A stretch of 64,000 nt of DNA from Polynucleobacter sp. MWH-Braz-FAM2G. Lineage in GTDB: Bacteria > Pseudomonadota > Gammaproteobacteria > Burkholderiales > Burkholderiaceae. Below are positions 8,949 through 18,548 of the stretch, one piece after another (positions within the stretch are counted from its first letter, which is position 1; every line of letters starts with the position of its first letter). Position numbers and translations under genes: made by a program. The stretch lies in assembly GCF_018687635.1 (NCBI RefSeq), contig NZ_CP061300.1:1633424-1697423 (forward strand), in the 5' to 3' direction. The notes below the pieces were generated by a model. That model did not search any database. It had not been told where the DNA came from and saw only the letters and a list, made by a program, of their open reading frames with translations.

Positions 8949-9704
8949 TTAGATTACCTTTGCTTCATTTTTGAGTTTGTCTACCAAAGCGGCAACATCG
9001 GCCACGATGACCCCAGCAGAGCGCTTGGCAGGCTCTTGTACCTTCAGAGTCTTTAAGCGGGGGGCAATATCCACCCCCAAGCTATCGGGAGTGATCGTAT
9101 CGATGGTCTTTTTCTTGGCCTTCATGATGTTCGGAAGCGTCACATAGCGGGGTTCATTGAGGCGCAAGTCAGTGGTAATGACCGCTGGCAATGTCAGAGC
9201 AATGGTCTCTAGGCCACCATCGACTTCTCGAGTTACCGTGGCTTTACCGTCAGCTACCACGACCTTAGAGGCAAAGGTAGCTTGGGCGATATCTAAAAGG
9301 CTAGCTAACATCTGACCGGTTTGATTGCTATCGTCATCAATGGCTTGTTTACCTAGGATGATGATTTGCGCCTGCTCTTTTTCTGCTACGGCTTTGAGGA
9401 TCTTGGCTACGGCTAAAGGCTGCAAATCGGCATCCGGAGCAGTCTCGACCAAAATCGCGCGATCAGCGCCAATCGCCAAGGCGGTACGCAGGGTCTCTTG
9501 GCACTGGGTAGGGCCGGCGCTAACCACAACGACCTCGGTAGCAACACCAGCCTCTTTTAAACGCACCGCTTCTTCGACTGCAATCTCATCAAACGGGTTC
9601 ATACTCATTTTGACGTTGGCTAGATCGACGCCACTACCATCGGATTTAACCCGGATTTTGACGTTGTAGTCGACCACGCGTTTGACAGCTACTAGGATTT
9701 TCAT
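8949..9704 (-). CDS. etfB: Electron transfer flavoprotein, beta subunit
   Basis: EtfB pairs with EtfA and holds AMP. The 251-residue protein starts [19 protein letters not shown] and carries [16 protein letters not shown] near residue 37, the GADRAILV segment near 79, and the recognition-loop region with [16 protein letters not shown] near 175 and PNIMKAKKK just after. It is the second gene of the four-gene operon, 55 bases after the acyl-CoA ligase. Confidence 0.97.
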   Translation of the reverse strand: MKILVAVKRVVDYNVKIRVKSDGSGVDLANVKMSMNPFDEIAVEEAVRLKEAGVATEVVVVSAGPTQCQETLRTALAIGADRAILVETAPDADLQPLAVAKILKAVAEKEQAQIIILGKQAIDDDSNQTGQMLASLLDIAQATFASKVVVADGKATVTREVDGGLETIALTLPAVITTDLRLNEPRYVTLPNIMKAKKKTIDTITPDSLGVDIAPRLKTLKVQEPAKRSAGVIVADVAALVDKLKNEAKVI

Positions 9705-9759
9705 TTGGAATTCTCAATAATGTTTAACAATCTATTTTATCCGCCCTAAAGCCCAAGTT

Positions 9760-11412
9760 TTAGACATCAATAGCGGTGGCTGACCCAGCTTGTTTGCGCA
9801 ACTCAAACTTCTGAATTTTGCCCGTAGAAGTCTTGGGTAATTCACAGAACACAATAGCCTTAGGAACCTTAAAACCCGCCAAATGTTGCTTGCAGTGGGC
9901 AATGATCTCTTCAGCGGTTACCTCGGAGCCAGGCTTAATCTCAAGGAAGGCACAAGGTGTTTCACCCCACTTTGGATCGGGCTTTGCAACAACAGCGGCA
10001 GCATTAATTGCTGGATGACGATACAGAACATCCTCAACCTCTACCGAGGAAATATTCTCGCCCCCAGAAATAATGATGTCTTTACTGCGGTCTTTCATCT
10101 TCACATAGCCATCAGGATTCATCACTGCTAAATCACCTGAATGGAACCAGCCCCCTTCAAAAGCCTCTTTGGTTGCTTTTTCGTTCTTCAGATAACCCTT
10201 CATGGCGATATTGCCCTTGAACATAATTTCGCCCATGGTTTCGCCGTCAGCTGGAACCGGCTTCATCGTTTCCGGATCTAACACTGCAATTGCTTGTTGC
10301 ATGTGATACCGCACACCTTGTCGAGCATTCAAACGAGCACGTTCACCAATATCTAGATCATTCCACTCATCTTGTTTGACGCAAACAGACGCAGGACCGT
10401 ACACCTCTGTAAGTCCATAAACGTGGGTTAAATCAAAACCTAACTTTTCCATACCCTCAATAATCGATGCGGGTGGCGCAGCTCCTGCGATCAAACCTTT
10501 CACACCTGCTGGAACGCCTGCCTTCAGCTCATCCGGAGCATTTACCAACAAGTTATGCACAATAGGGGCAGCACAGTAGTGGGTTACACCGTGCTCTTTA
10601 ATAGCAGCAAAAATATGTGGTGCATCTACTCGACGTAAACACACGTTCACACCAGCTCTGGCCGCAATTGTCCAAGGGAAACACCAACCATTGCAATGGA
10701 ACATTGGGAGAGTCCATAAATACACAGGATGCTTATTAATATCCCAGTCCAGTACATTTGAAACTGCATTGATTGCGGCGCCACGATGGTGATAAACAAC
10801 ACCCTTCGGATTTCCAGTGGTACCGGATGTGTAGTTCAAGCAAATCGCCTGCCACTCATCTGTTGGCACTTCCCATGCAAACTGCGGATCCCCTTCAGAC
10901 AACAACTGCTCATAAGTAAGCTTTCCTAGCTTTTCACCAGGAACATCAAACTCTTTTTCCTCAACATCAACCACTAAGAAATCACGGCCTGATTCTTTCT
11001 TTGCAATCTCGATGGCTTTTTTCATTACTACTGAAAATTCTGGATCAACGATGATTACTTTTGCCTCACCATGATTAAGCATAAATGCGATTGATTCAGC
11101 ATCTAAACGAGTATTGAGCGCATTCAAAACCGCTCCAGCCATTGGAATACCAAAGTGAGCCTCAACCATTGGAGGAGTATTTGGCAACATCACCGCCACT
11201 GTGTCACCTAAACCTATGCCATGTTTTTGCAAGGCGCTAGCCAAGCGGCGACAACGCTCATAAGTTTGGCTCCAAGTCTGACGAAGCTTCCCATGAATAA
11301 TCGCGATTTTATTAGGATAAATTTGTGCTGAGCGCTCTAAAAATAATAGAGGGGTAATAGGAGTGTAGTTAGCTGGATTGCGTTCCAAACCTTGTTCATA
11401 AATATTTGCCAT
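9760..11412 (-). CDS. AMP-forming acyl-CoA ligase (DmdB-like / medium-chain type)
   Basis: An ANL-superfamily enzyme that activates a carboxylic acid to its CoA ester via an acyl-AMP. In the 550 residues the P-loop-like motif YTSGTTGNPKGVVYHH lies near residue 194, the VYGLTEVYGP adenine motif near 332, the GWFHSGDLAV hinge region near 425 and the catalytic-lysine motif LPKTSTGKIQK near 530. Its beginning (ANIYEQGLERNPANYTP) is that of the group often called acyl-CoA synthetase in Burkholderiales and related to DmdB. It is followed by etfBA and an acyl-CoA dehydrogenase, so it most likely primes a beta-oxidation-type route. The substrate is unknown. Confidence 0.88.
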   Translation of the reverse strand: MANIYEQGLERNPANYTPITPLLFLERSAQIYPNKIAIIHGKLRQTWSQTYERCRRLASALQKHGIGLGDTVAVMLPNTPPMVEAHFGIPMAGAVLNALNTRLDAESIAFMLNHGEAKVIIVDPEFSVVMKKAIEIAKKESGRDFLVVDVEEKEFDVPGEKLGKLTYEQLLSEGDPQFAWEVPTDEWQAICLNYTSGTTGNPKGVVYHHRGAAINAVSNVLDWDINKHPVYLWTLPMFHCNGWCFPWTIAARAGVNVCLRRVDAPHIFAAIKEHGVTHYCAAPIVHNLLVNAPDELKAGVPAGVKGLIAGAAPPASIIEGMEKLGFDLTHVYGLTEVYGPASVCVKQDEWNDLDIGERARLNARQGVRYHMQQAIAVLDPETMKPVPADGETMGEIMFKGNIAMKGYLKNEKATKEAFEGGWFHSGDLAVMNPDGYVKMKDRSKDIIISGGENISSVEVEDVLYRHPAINAAAVVAKPDPKWGETPCAFLEIKPGSEVTAEEIIAHCKQHLAGFKVPKAIVFCELPKTSTGKIQKFELRKQAGSATAIDV

Positions 11413-11461
11413 CTTTTGCTTTCGATTTCAGTTTTTACTAAATTTCATTTACAAAGTTAAA

Positions 11462-12382
11462 TTAAATATCTGCCAATGCCTTAATGTGAGCCACAACACT
11501 TCGACCCAATGCGGAAAGGTTATAGCCACCTTCCAAGCAACTCACGATGCGCCCTTGGGCATAGTCGTTAGCAATCACTTTTAAGCGATTGGTTATCCAA
11601 GCATAGTCGTCCTCTACCAAACCCATTTGACCTAAATCGTCTTCCCGATGAGCGTCAAATCCTGCAGAAATAATAATGAGTTCTGGTTCAAAATTACGCA
11701 AAGCAGGCATCCATCTCTCTTCCACAATGGAGCGCACCACATCACCACGCGTCGCAGCTGGCAAGGGGATATTCACCATATTGCTGGCATGATCTAAACC
11801 GCTATAGGGATAGAAGGGGTGCTGAAAAAAACTGCACATTAAGACATTGGGATCATTAAAGAAAGCAGCCTCAGTACCATTGCCATGATGAACATCAAAA
11901 TCAATAATAGCTACACGTTCAATCCCATAGGTTTCCATCGCATAACGCGCTGCAATTGCCACGTTATCAAATAAACAAAAACCCATAGAACGGGTTGGTT
12001 CGGCATGGTGACCTGGCGGTCTTACCGCACAAAAGACATTTTCCACTTCACCTTTCATCACCGCATCTACACCTGCAATTGCGGCACCTGCAGCGCGAAG
12101 AGAGGCTCTATAAGTATGCGGATTCATGATGGTGTCACCATCAAGCATGAAATAACCACTCTCTGGAGCGCGCTCCTTTACAAAAGAAACGTGGTCTTGG
12201 CTATGAACCAACTCAAGCTGATCCTCAGTTGCCAATGGCGCATCTAAATGATGCAAAAAACGATCAACGCCACTTCGAATCAACTGATCATTAATCGCCT
12301 GAATTCGCTCGGGGCACTCTGGATGATGACTTCCCATCTCATGTTTCAGAAAGTCTGGATGAGTTATGTATCCTGTTGTCAT
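11462..12382 (-). CDS. Histone deacetylase family protein (AcuC/APAH-like deacylase)
   Basis: A 306-residue zinc hydrolase of the arginase/deacetylase fold. Active-site features are all present: HHPECPERI near residue 19, the tandem His of RPPGHHAEPTRSMG near 121, the metal ligands in IDFDVHHGNGTEAAF near 159 and SAGFDAHREDDLGQMG near 236. Bacterial members remove acyl groups from proteins such as acetyl-CoA synthetase (AcuC) or from acetylpolyamines. It starts the minus-strand run just 49 bases before an acyl-CoA ligase, which suggests, but does not prove, that it acts on that ligase. It is divergent from the lytic transglycosylase gene. Confidence 0.88.
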   Translation of the reverse strand: MTTGYITHPDFLKHEMGSHHPECPERIQAINDQLIRSGVDRFLHHLDAPLATEDQLELVHSQDHVSFVKERAPESGYFMLDGDTIMNPHTYRASLRAAGAAIAGVDAVMKGEVENVFCAVRPPGHHAEPTRSMGFCLFDNVAIAARYAMETYGIERVAIIDFDVHHGNGTEAAFFNDPNVLMCSFFQHPFYPYSGLDHASNMVNIPLPAATRGDVVRSIVEERWMPALRNFEPELIIISAGFDAHREDDLGQMGLVEDDYAWITNRLKVIANDYAQGRIVSCLEGGYNLSALGRSVVAHIKALADI

Positions 12383-12465
12383 TACTCAAAATCCTTAGTA
12401 GCTAATTTGTAATTTTTATAATCTAATAAAACGTGCTTAATTCTCAAAAACCCACTAGCTTGCGC

Positions 12466-13716
12466 ATGAGCTTTCGCATCTCCTACCTATTGTTTGCAAT
12501 CACACTAATTGGATGTTCAAGCACCCCAAATCAGCCAACCCAAACTCAGCAATCCATCGTAAACCAGGCTGATGATTCAGTCACGGAGGCTCGTTTTAGT
12601 CAAAACCTCCAAGAACTATTGAGCCAGGTCTCCCAAGCCCAAGAAATCCCCCTCCCAAGCCTTGAATCGGGCTTTTCTGATGCTAAAACGATTCCAGCCA
12701 TTCGGAAATTGGTATTACCCCCATCGGGCACTTTTAAAAAGAATTGGCTCGCCTACCGAAAACGCTTCATTGAACCAGTGCGACTCAAAGCTGGCAAAGC
12801 CTTTTGGGAACAAAATCAAGGATTTTTGAGTCAAGTCGAGCAAGAATCTGGCGTCCCCGCCGAAATCATTGTGGCAATTATTGGCATTGAAACGATCTAC
12901 GGTCGCCAAACAGGCAGTTTCAGGGTTAAAGATGTTCTTTCAACCCTCGCCTTTAGCTATCCAGAAACACCCAACAAACCAAGCCGAGAGCAACTCTTTA
13001 AAGATCAACTCAAAGAGCTCATTCTCATGTGCTGGTCCGAGGCGGGTGGCAAGTTGCCTTCCAATAACAGTGCGCAGGGTATCAATACCGCTCGCTTTAA
13101 TGTCTGCCTAAACCAGAATAGTTCATACGCTGGCGCCATCGGTTTGCCACAATTTATGCCCAGCAGTATTCGAAGCTTTGCAGTTGATGGTGATGGGGAC
13201 GGTCAAATCGACCTCAGACAAAGCCCTAAGGACGCTATTGCCAGTGTTGCCAACTTTATGAAGAAACATGGCTGGCAACTAGGGATGCCCATCTCCTTCC
13301 CTGTTCAAGCAAATGGCATAAATGCAGCGAAAGAATTGGCTGATGGTGAGCCTCAATTGAAGTTCACGGTTCAAGAACTCATTGACAAGGGTATTTTGAA
13401 CAAAAAACAAGGCGATCTTCAAAGTGGTGGTGTTGAACCCCAAAGCAAAGCCTTCATCGTTGACCTACCCTATCCCGATAAAGACGGCATCGATCAAGTG
13501 CAATATTTTGTTGGGTTAAATAACTTTCTTACAATCGTTCAATACAACCGCAGTTACTTTTATGCACAAAGTGTTGCAGAATTTGCCGAAGCTTTGGGAT
13601 ATAAAAATCAAAGCGCTGTAACAAGTGCACCAGTCAAAACTGGCATTAGTGCAACGAATACTGAAAAATCCAAATCCAAGAAAACAAGCTCAAAGAAAAA
13701 GGCTAAGCCTAACTAG
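12466..13716 (+). CDS. mltB: Lytic murein transglycosylase B (membrane-bound lipoprotein)
   Basis: MltB cleaves the glycan of peptidoglycan to 1,6-anhydro ends. From the ATG at 12466 the product (416 residues) begins with a lipoprotein signal that ends LIGC, so it is probably anchored in the outer membrane. A GTG at 12433 in the same frame would add 11 residues before the signal and looks less likely. The catalytic Glu is in IGIETIYGRQTG, and the SLT fold continues with GAIGLPQFMPSSI and the DGDGDGQIDL loop. The C-terminus is very rich in Lys/Ser (KSKSKKTSSKKKAK). It converges on cysM with a three-base gap. Confidence 0.9.
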   Translation: MSFRISYLLFAITLIGCSSTPNQPTQTQQSIVNQADDSVTEARFSQNLQELLSQVSQAQEIPLPSLESGFSDAKTIPAIRKLVLPPSGTFKKNWLAYRKRFIEPVRLKAGKAFWEQNQGFLSQVEQESGVPAEIIVAIIGIETIYGRQTGSFRVKDVLSTLAFSYPETPNKPSREQLFKDQLKELILMCWSEAGGKLPSNNSAQGINTARFNVCLNQNSSYAGAIGLPQFMPSSIRSFAVDGDGDGQIDLRQSPKDAIASVANFMKKHGWQLGMPISFPVQANGINAAKELADGEPQLKFTVQELIDKGILNKKQGDLQSGGVEPQSKAFIVDLPYPDKDGIDQVQYFVGLNNFLTIVQYNRSYFYAQSVAEFAEALGYKNQSAVTSAPVKTGISATNTEKSKSKKTSSKKKAKPN

Positions 13717-13719
13717 TAA

Positions 13720-14631
13720 TCAGGCTGGAAAAACCCCTGTGGATAGATAGCGGTCACCACGATCACACACAATAAAGACGATAGTGGCATTTTCAACCTG
13801 ACGCGCAATTCTAAGAGCTACCACTAAGGCACCACCAGCTGAAATTCCACAGAAAATACCTTCTTCAACCGCCATGCGGCGGGCCATCTCTTCGGCATCC
13901 GCCTGAGAGACATACTCAATACGATCTACCTTATCGCCTTGATAAATTTTTGGTAAATATTCTGGAGCCCATTTACGTATACCTGGTATTTGAGAGCCTT
14001 CTTCTGGTTGCGCCCCAATTATCTGAATTTCAGGGTTCATCGACTTAAGATAGGTAGAGACACCAGTGATTGTTCCAGTCGTTCCCATTGCGGAAACAAA
14101 ATGGGTAATCTGACCATCTGTATCACGCCAAATTTCAGGGCCTGTAGTCTCTATATGCGCTCTTGGATTATCTGTATTAGCAAATTGATCGAGCAACTTA
14201 CCGCGCCCCTCCTTTTGGAGTTGAAGAGCGTAATCCCTTGCAAACTCCATTCCCCCAGATGCCGCAGTCAAAATTAACTCAGCACCATAAGCCGCCATGC
14301 TTTGACGACGTTCTATGCTTTGGTTTTCAGGCATGACTAATATCATTTTGTAGCCAAGCATGGCTGCGGTCATTGCCAATGCAATACCCGTATTGCCACT
14401 AGTTGCCTCTATCAAGGTATCGCCAGGTTTAATTTCACCACGCTCTTGTGCACGAGAAATCATCGACAGCGCAGGTCGGTCCTTAACCGACCCGGCTGGA
14501 TTGTTTCCTTCCAGCTTACCCAAAATCACATTGTTACGATTTTCGTTTTCTAGACCAGGAATACGCTGCAATTGCACCAAAGGCGTATTGCCTACTGTCT
14601 GCGAAATGGTAAGGTAGGAAGGTTTGCTCAT
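13720..14631 (-). CDS. cysM: Cysteine synthase B (O-acetylserine sulfhydrylase)
   Basis: A PLP enzyme that makes cysteine from O-acetylserine and sulfide or thiosulfate. In the 303 residues the PLP lysine is in LEGNNPAGSVKDRPA near residue 48, the substrate loop EATSGNTGIALA near 74, and the phosphate-binding GTTGTITG near 178. The RRMAVEEGIFCGISAGGA segment near 250 and the length fit CysM rather than CysK. It follows the ComEA-like gene by 41 bases, and the two may be co-transcribed. Confidence 0.93.
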   Translation of the reverse strand: MSKPSYLTISQTVGNTPLVQLQRIPGLENENRNNVILGKLEGNNPAGSVKDRPALSMISRAQERGEIKPGDTLIEATSGNTGIALAMTAAMLGYKMILVMPENQSIERRQSMAAYGAELILTAASGGMEFARDYALQLQKEGRGKLLDQFANTDNPRAHIETTGPEIWRDTDGQITHFVSAMGTTGTITGVSTYLKSMNPEIQIIGAQPEEGSQIPGIRKWAPEYLPKIYQGDKVDRIEYVSQADAEEMARRMAVEEGIFCGISAGGALVVALRIARQVENATIVFIVCDRGDRYLSTGVFPA

Positions 14632-14672
14632 AAAGCCATTTTAGCCATAAGCCACTTCACACACGCAAGGGC

Positions 14673-15101
14673 TTAATTGCGGCGACCTGTTCCCGAACGC
14701 TCCGGCTGATTGCGATTACCAGCTTGATTACGAGAACCGCGTCGGTTAGTGGCCCCACCCTCTTTTTTGGTGCGACCATTTGGCTCCCGAAAAGAGCTTG
14801 GGGCTTCAATCGTCAGACCGTTATCCACCATTTTCTCCACGGATTTCATACCAATACCACGCACCCGTTTTTGCAAATCATTTGCATCCTGGAAATGTCC
14901 GCCATCTAAACGTTCCGCAATAATTGTCTTTGCCTTTGAGGGTCCAATACCTTTAATACTTTCTAGCTCAGATTGGGTGGCAGTATTGACATTAATAGGG
15001 GCCGCAAAAGCCACCCCAAAACCAGAGATAAATAGCGTCACCGCTACAACTGCGGCCTTTAATAAATCCTGCACTCTGCCTAAATTTAAATATTGAGTCA
15101 T
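14673..15101 (-). CDS. ComEA-like helix-hairpin-helix protein
   Basis: A secreted or membrane-anchored DNA-binding protein of 142 residues. A hydrophobic segment (VVAVTLFISGFGVAFAA) is followed by a ComEA-type helix-hairpin-helix pair: INVNTATQSELESIKGIGPSKAKTII near residue 36 and LQKRVRGIGMKSVEKMVDNG near 75. The tail is low in complexity and rich in Arg, Gly and Asn. ComEA binds incoming DNA in natural transformation, but short copies like this are widespread and no other competence gene is near. I chose the ATG at 15101, which has AGGAG seven bases upstream, over a TTG one codon earlier. It comes after the hldD terminator. Confidence 0.82.
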   Translation of the reverse strand: MTQYLNLGRVQDLLKAAVVAVTLFISGFGVAFAAPINVNTATQSELESIKGIGPSKAKTIIAERLDGGHFQDANDLQKRVRGIGMKSVEKMVDNGLTIEAPSSFREPNGRTKKEGGATNRRGSRNQAGNRNQPERSGTGRRN

Positions 15102-15116
15102 CAATTCTCCTGTGTA

Positions 15117-15152
15117 AATAAAAAATCCACGAACACAAAGTGCGCGTGGATT
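15117..15152 (-). terminator. Rho-independent terminator of the lapB-ugd-hldE-hldD operon
   Basis: On the minus strand AATCCACG (15152-15145) pairs with CGTGGATT (15131-15124) around a 13-base loop and is followed by TTTTATT. It is 36 bases after the hldD stop. Confidence 0.85.
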
Positions 15153-15188
15153 GTTTACAACGAAGAGGTGATACTTGCGTTGACTGTC

Positions 15189-16208
15189 TTACAAAGGGTT
15201 AGCCAAGAAATCAGAATTTGCCTCTAGCCACTCAATATATCTACCTACACCCTGCTCAACATTGAGGAAGGGTTCTGTATATCCAGCCGCCCTGAGCTTG
15301 GTAAGGTCTGCTTGAGTAAAGCACTGATATTTTCCTCTGAGCGCATCCGGAAATGGAATGTACTCAATCGCCTTTTCTTTCACTAATTCAGCCAAAGTCG
15401 CAGGCTGTGCTTTATCCAGCTTACGCATCGCATTAGCAACCGCATGAGCCACATCATTAAAAGGTTGCGCGCGACCACTACCTAGATTAAAGATACCGCT
15501 GATTTCAGGATGGTCTAGAAAAAAGAGATTGACTTTCACCACATCTTCAACAGACACAAAATCACGGCTTTGCTCACCAGGACCATAGCCACCATACTCG
15601 CCAAATAACTTGACATGACCATTGGCTTTATATTGATGGTATTGATGAAAGGCAACTGATGCCATCCGCCCTTTATGTGATTCACGTGGGCCATAGACAT
15701 TGAAGTATCGGAACCCCACCACTTGTGCAGTATTAGCATTTTCAGCAAAGCGCTTGCGCATCACCTGATCAAACAGAAATTTTGAGTAGCCGTAAATATT
15801 GAGGGGCTTCTCGTGTTCACGACTTTCTACAAACACATCGGAGCCGCCATAGGTGGCAGCGGAAGAGGCATAGAGAAGCTGTACTTTTTGCTCGGTACAA
15901 ATATCGAGTAAATCCATGGTGTAGCGATAGTTATTCGCCATCATGAAAATACCATCAGTCTCCATGGTGTCAGAACAGGCGCCCTCATGAAAAACTGCCT
16001 TGATCTTACCCAGACGACCACTTCTAAATGCATCTAAAAATTCATCTTTATCGAGATAATCAACGATGTCTAGATCCGCCAGATTGCGATACTTATCCGC
16101 AGGACGAAGATCATCAACTGAAATGATATTTTTCTCACCCCGAGCATTTAAGGCTTGAACGATATTGGCACCAATAAATCCAGCTGCGCCGGTTACGATG
16201 ATAGTCAC
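15189..16208 (-). CDS. hldD: ADP-L-glycero-D-manno-heptose 6-epimerase
   Basis: HldD makes the L,D-heptose donor for the inner core of lipopolysaccharide. The 339-residue SDR enzyme has the NAD(P) motif [12 protein letters not shown] at its start, the catalytic triad element [11 protein letters not shown] near residue 137 and HEGACSDT near 74. The start codon is GTG and overlaps the hldE stop as GTGA, so translation is coupled. It is the last gene of the operon lapB-ugd-hldE-hldD. Length is normal for the betaproteobacterial form. Confidence 0.95.
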   Translation of the reverse strand: MTIIVTGAAGFIGANIVQALNARGEKNIISVDDLRPADKYRNLADLDIVDYLDKDEFLDAFRSGRLGKIKAVFHEGACSDTMETDGIFMMANNYRYTMDLLDICTEQKVQLLYASSAATYGGSDVFVESREHEKPLNIYGYSKFLFDQVMRKRFAENANTAQVVGFRYFNVYGPRESHKGRMASVAFHQYHQYKANGHVKLFGEYGGYGPGEQSRDFVSVEDVVKVNLFFLDHPEISGIFNLGSGRAQPFNDVAHAVANAMRKLDKAQPATLAELVKEKAIEYIPFPDALRGKYQCFTQADLTKLRAAGYTEPFLNVEQGVGRYIEWLEANSDFLANPL

Positions 16209-17134
16209 TGTAATTCCTCTGAAGTAACGGTTGCAGTTCCAAGCTTACCAACTACAATGCCGCCAGCACGGTTTGCAAGCGCCATCGCTTTTTCTAAAGG
16301 CCATTTAGCCGCTAAAGCTACAGCGAGTGTAGCAATCACCGTATCCCCAGCACCAGAAACATCAAACACTTCTCGCGCCTGCGCCTTAACATGACTCACT
16401 CCGGCGTCGGTATATAGACTCATACCCTCTTCGGAGCGTGTTAATAGTAAGGCTTGCAGATCAAGAGACTTTCTGAGATCTTGAGCCTTCTTAGTGAGAT
16501 CTTCTTCGCTCGTCCACTTCCCAACTACTTGACGTAATTCACTACGATTTGGGGTTAAGACTGTAGCGCCGCGGTATTTTTCATAATCCTCACCCTTAGG
16601 GTCAACCAAGATCATTTTGTTTTGCGCTCTAGCCTGTTGGATCATATGAGCTACCTGCCCTAACGCACCCTTACCGTAATCAGACAGAATTACAACGTCT
16701 GCCTCCCCTACCAACTTTTCAAAACGCTCCAATTTATGGGCTAGCGCTTTTTCACTGGGAGCTTCTTCAAAGTCCAAACGGATTAACTGTTGCTGACGAG
16801 CAATCACACGCAACTTAACAATGGTGGGAACATCTGCATCAATTTCTAATTGACTATCAACACCGCCAGCTTTTAGCAATTCAACTACGCGTTTACCGGG
16901 TTCATCATTACCCACAATACCTAGGATTGTGGTATTTGCCTTCAGCGCTGCAACGTTACGAGCAACGTTGGCAGCCCCTCCTAGACGCTCATCAATTTTC
17001 CCCACTTGCACGACTGGAACTGGTGCTTCAGGAGAAATACGATTGGTATCGCCAAACCAATATCGATCTAGCATGACATCGCCCACGACTAGCAAGCGAG
17101 TTTTAGAGAACTGTTCGGGATTGGCTTTTTCCAT
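16205..17134 (-). CDS. rfaE1: D-glycero-beta-D-manno-heptose-7-phosphate kinase (kinase-only HldE/RfaE1)
   Basis: A PfkB-type sugar kinase that adds the 1-phosphate to heptose-7-phosphate in ADP-heptose synthesis. The 309 residues carry the [13 protein letters not shown] motif near residue 52 and the [17 protein letters not shown] active site near 264, where the Asp is the base. The protein stops where E. coli HldE continues into the adenylyltransferase domain, so that step must be coded elsewhere by a separate gene. It precedes hldD with a four-base overlap. Confidence 0.93.
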   Translation of the reverse strand: MEKANPEQFSKTRLLVVGDVMLDRYWFGDTNRISPEAPVPVVQVGKIDERLGGAANVARNVAALKANTTILGIVGNDEPGKRVVELLKAGGVDSQLEIDADVPTIVKLRVIARQQQLIRLDFEEAPSEKALAHKLERFEKLVGEADVVILSDYGKGALGQVAHMIQQARAQNKMILVDPKGEDYEKYRGATVLTPNRSELRQVVGKWTSEEDLTKKAQDLRKSLDLQALLLTRSEEGMSLYTDAGVSHVKAQAREVFDVSGAGDTVIATLAVALAAKWPLEKAMALANRAGGIVVGKLGTATVTSEELQ

Positions 17135-17166
17135 GCAAGTATTTTCTATTACTCTTAAATCTTATT

Positions 17167-18531
17167 TTAATTATGTCGTCCAATACCATGGTACTCAATG
17201 CCTAATTCTTGCATAGTAGCTGGCTCATACAGATTACGACCATCAAAAATGATAGGGCGAGTCAGTTTTTGCATCAACACATCAAAGTCTGGACTTCTAA
17301 AAGCCTTCCACTCAGTCACAATCACCAGGGCATCCGCATCAGTAAGAGCGCTCATTGGATCATCGACCATAGATACCTGTTCGAGGCCTTCGGGGTTGTC
17401 CTTGAAATCCAACTCTAATGCATGCTTAGCCTCAGGCATAGCTACAGGGTCGTGTGCTACTACGGTCGCACCGCGCTTAACCAATTCAGCAATAATGACC
17501 CTGCTAGGCGCTTCACGCATGTCATCTGTGTTTGGTTTAAACGCAAGCCCCCATAAAGCAAACTTCATTCCTTTAAGATCTTTACCAAAGCGTTTTTCAA
17601 TCTTTTCAACCAAAATATATTTTTGTAATTCATTCACTGCTTCTACGGCATCTAGAATCTTGAGATCTCTGCCATGCTCTTTAGCAGTTTTGGATAAGGC
17701 TGAAACATCTTTTGGAAAGCATGAGCCACCATAACCAGTACCCGAATACAGAAAACCGTAACCAATTCGACTGTCCGATCCAATACCCTGGCGCACAGCT
17801 TCAATGTCTGCACCAACCAAGTCGGCTAGATTAGCCAACTCATTCATGAAAGAGATGCGTGTTGCCAACATCGCATTAGCAGCGTATTTAGTTAACTCCG
17901 CACTTTTCACATCCATGTAATAGGTGCGCTCATGATGGCGATTAAATGGTGCATAGAGTTTACGCATTTGCTCTTTTGCACGCTGCCCTGCTGGAGTACT
18001 TTCTGTACCGATCACTATGCGATCAGGACGCATAAAATCTTCAACCGCAGCACCCTCTTTAAGGAACTCGGGATTTGAAACAACCGAACACAATTCCGCA
18101 GAGAGACCTCTTTTTTCAAGCTCTTCAGTAATGGCTTCAGAGACTTTGTCTGCTGTACCTACTGGCACTGTAGATTTATCAACGATCACCTTGGGGGTAG
18201 TCATATGGCGGCCGATATTGCGCGCCGCCGCTACAACATACTGAAGATCAGCTGAGCCATCTTCATCTGGAGGAGTGCCTACCGCAATGAACTGAATATC
18301 GCCATGGGCAACCGATGCAGCAATGTCGGTAGAGAACTGGAGTCTGCCAGCAGCTCTATTACGTTCGATCATTTCCTTTAAACCGGGTTCATATATCGGA
18401 ACGCCACCTGAATTGAGAATATCAATTTTTTTAGAATCAACGTCAACACAGAATACATTGTTGCCCTGTTCTGCAAGACATGCTCCCGTTACAAGCCCCA
18501 CATAACCGCTTCCGATAATAGTAACTTTCAA
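17167..18531 (-). CDS. ugd: UDP-glucose 6-dehydrogenase
   Basis: Oxidises UDP-glucose twice to UDP-glucuronate, a precursor for surface sugars and lipid A decoration. The 454-residue protein shows the NAD-binding [15 protein letters not shown] start, the [11 protein letters not shown] segment near residue 118, and the catalytic cysteine in [14 protein letters not shown] near 261. The C-terminal UDP-binding domain contains [17 protein letters not shown]. It lies between lapB (17 bases upstream) and hldE (32 bases downstream), so all four genes serve the cell envelope. Confidence 0.96.
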   Translation of the reverse strand: MKVTIIGSGYVGLVTGACLAEQGNNVFCVDVDSKKIDILNSGGVPIYEPGLKEMIERNRAAGRLQFSTDIAASVAHGDIQFIAVGTPPDEDGSADLQYVVAAARNIGRHMTTPKVIVDKSTVPVGTADKVSEAITEELEKRGLSAELCSVVSNPEFLKEGAAVEDFMRPDRIVIGTESTPAGQRAKEQMRKLYAPFNRHHERTYYMDVKSAELTKYAANAMLATRISFMNELANLADLVGADIEAVRQGIGSDSRIGYGFLYSGTGYGGSCFPKDVSALSKTAKEHGRDLKILDAVEAVNELQKYILVEKIEKRFGKDLKGMKFALWGLAFKPNTDDMREAPSRVIIAELVKRGATVVAHDPVAMPEAKHALELDFKDNPEGLEQVSMVDDPMSALTDADALVIVTEWKAFRSPDFDVLMQKLTRPIIFDGRNLYEPATMQELGIEYHGIGRHN

Positions 18532-18548
18532 GCTCTCTCCTAAATTCT

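Noticed and set aside
8359..9669. Long plus-strand frames opposite etfA and etfB.
   Set aside because: They mirror the G/C-rich codons of the real genes and show no domain of their own.
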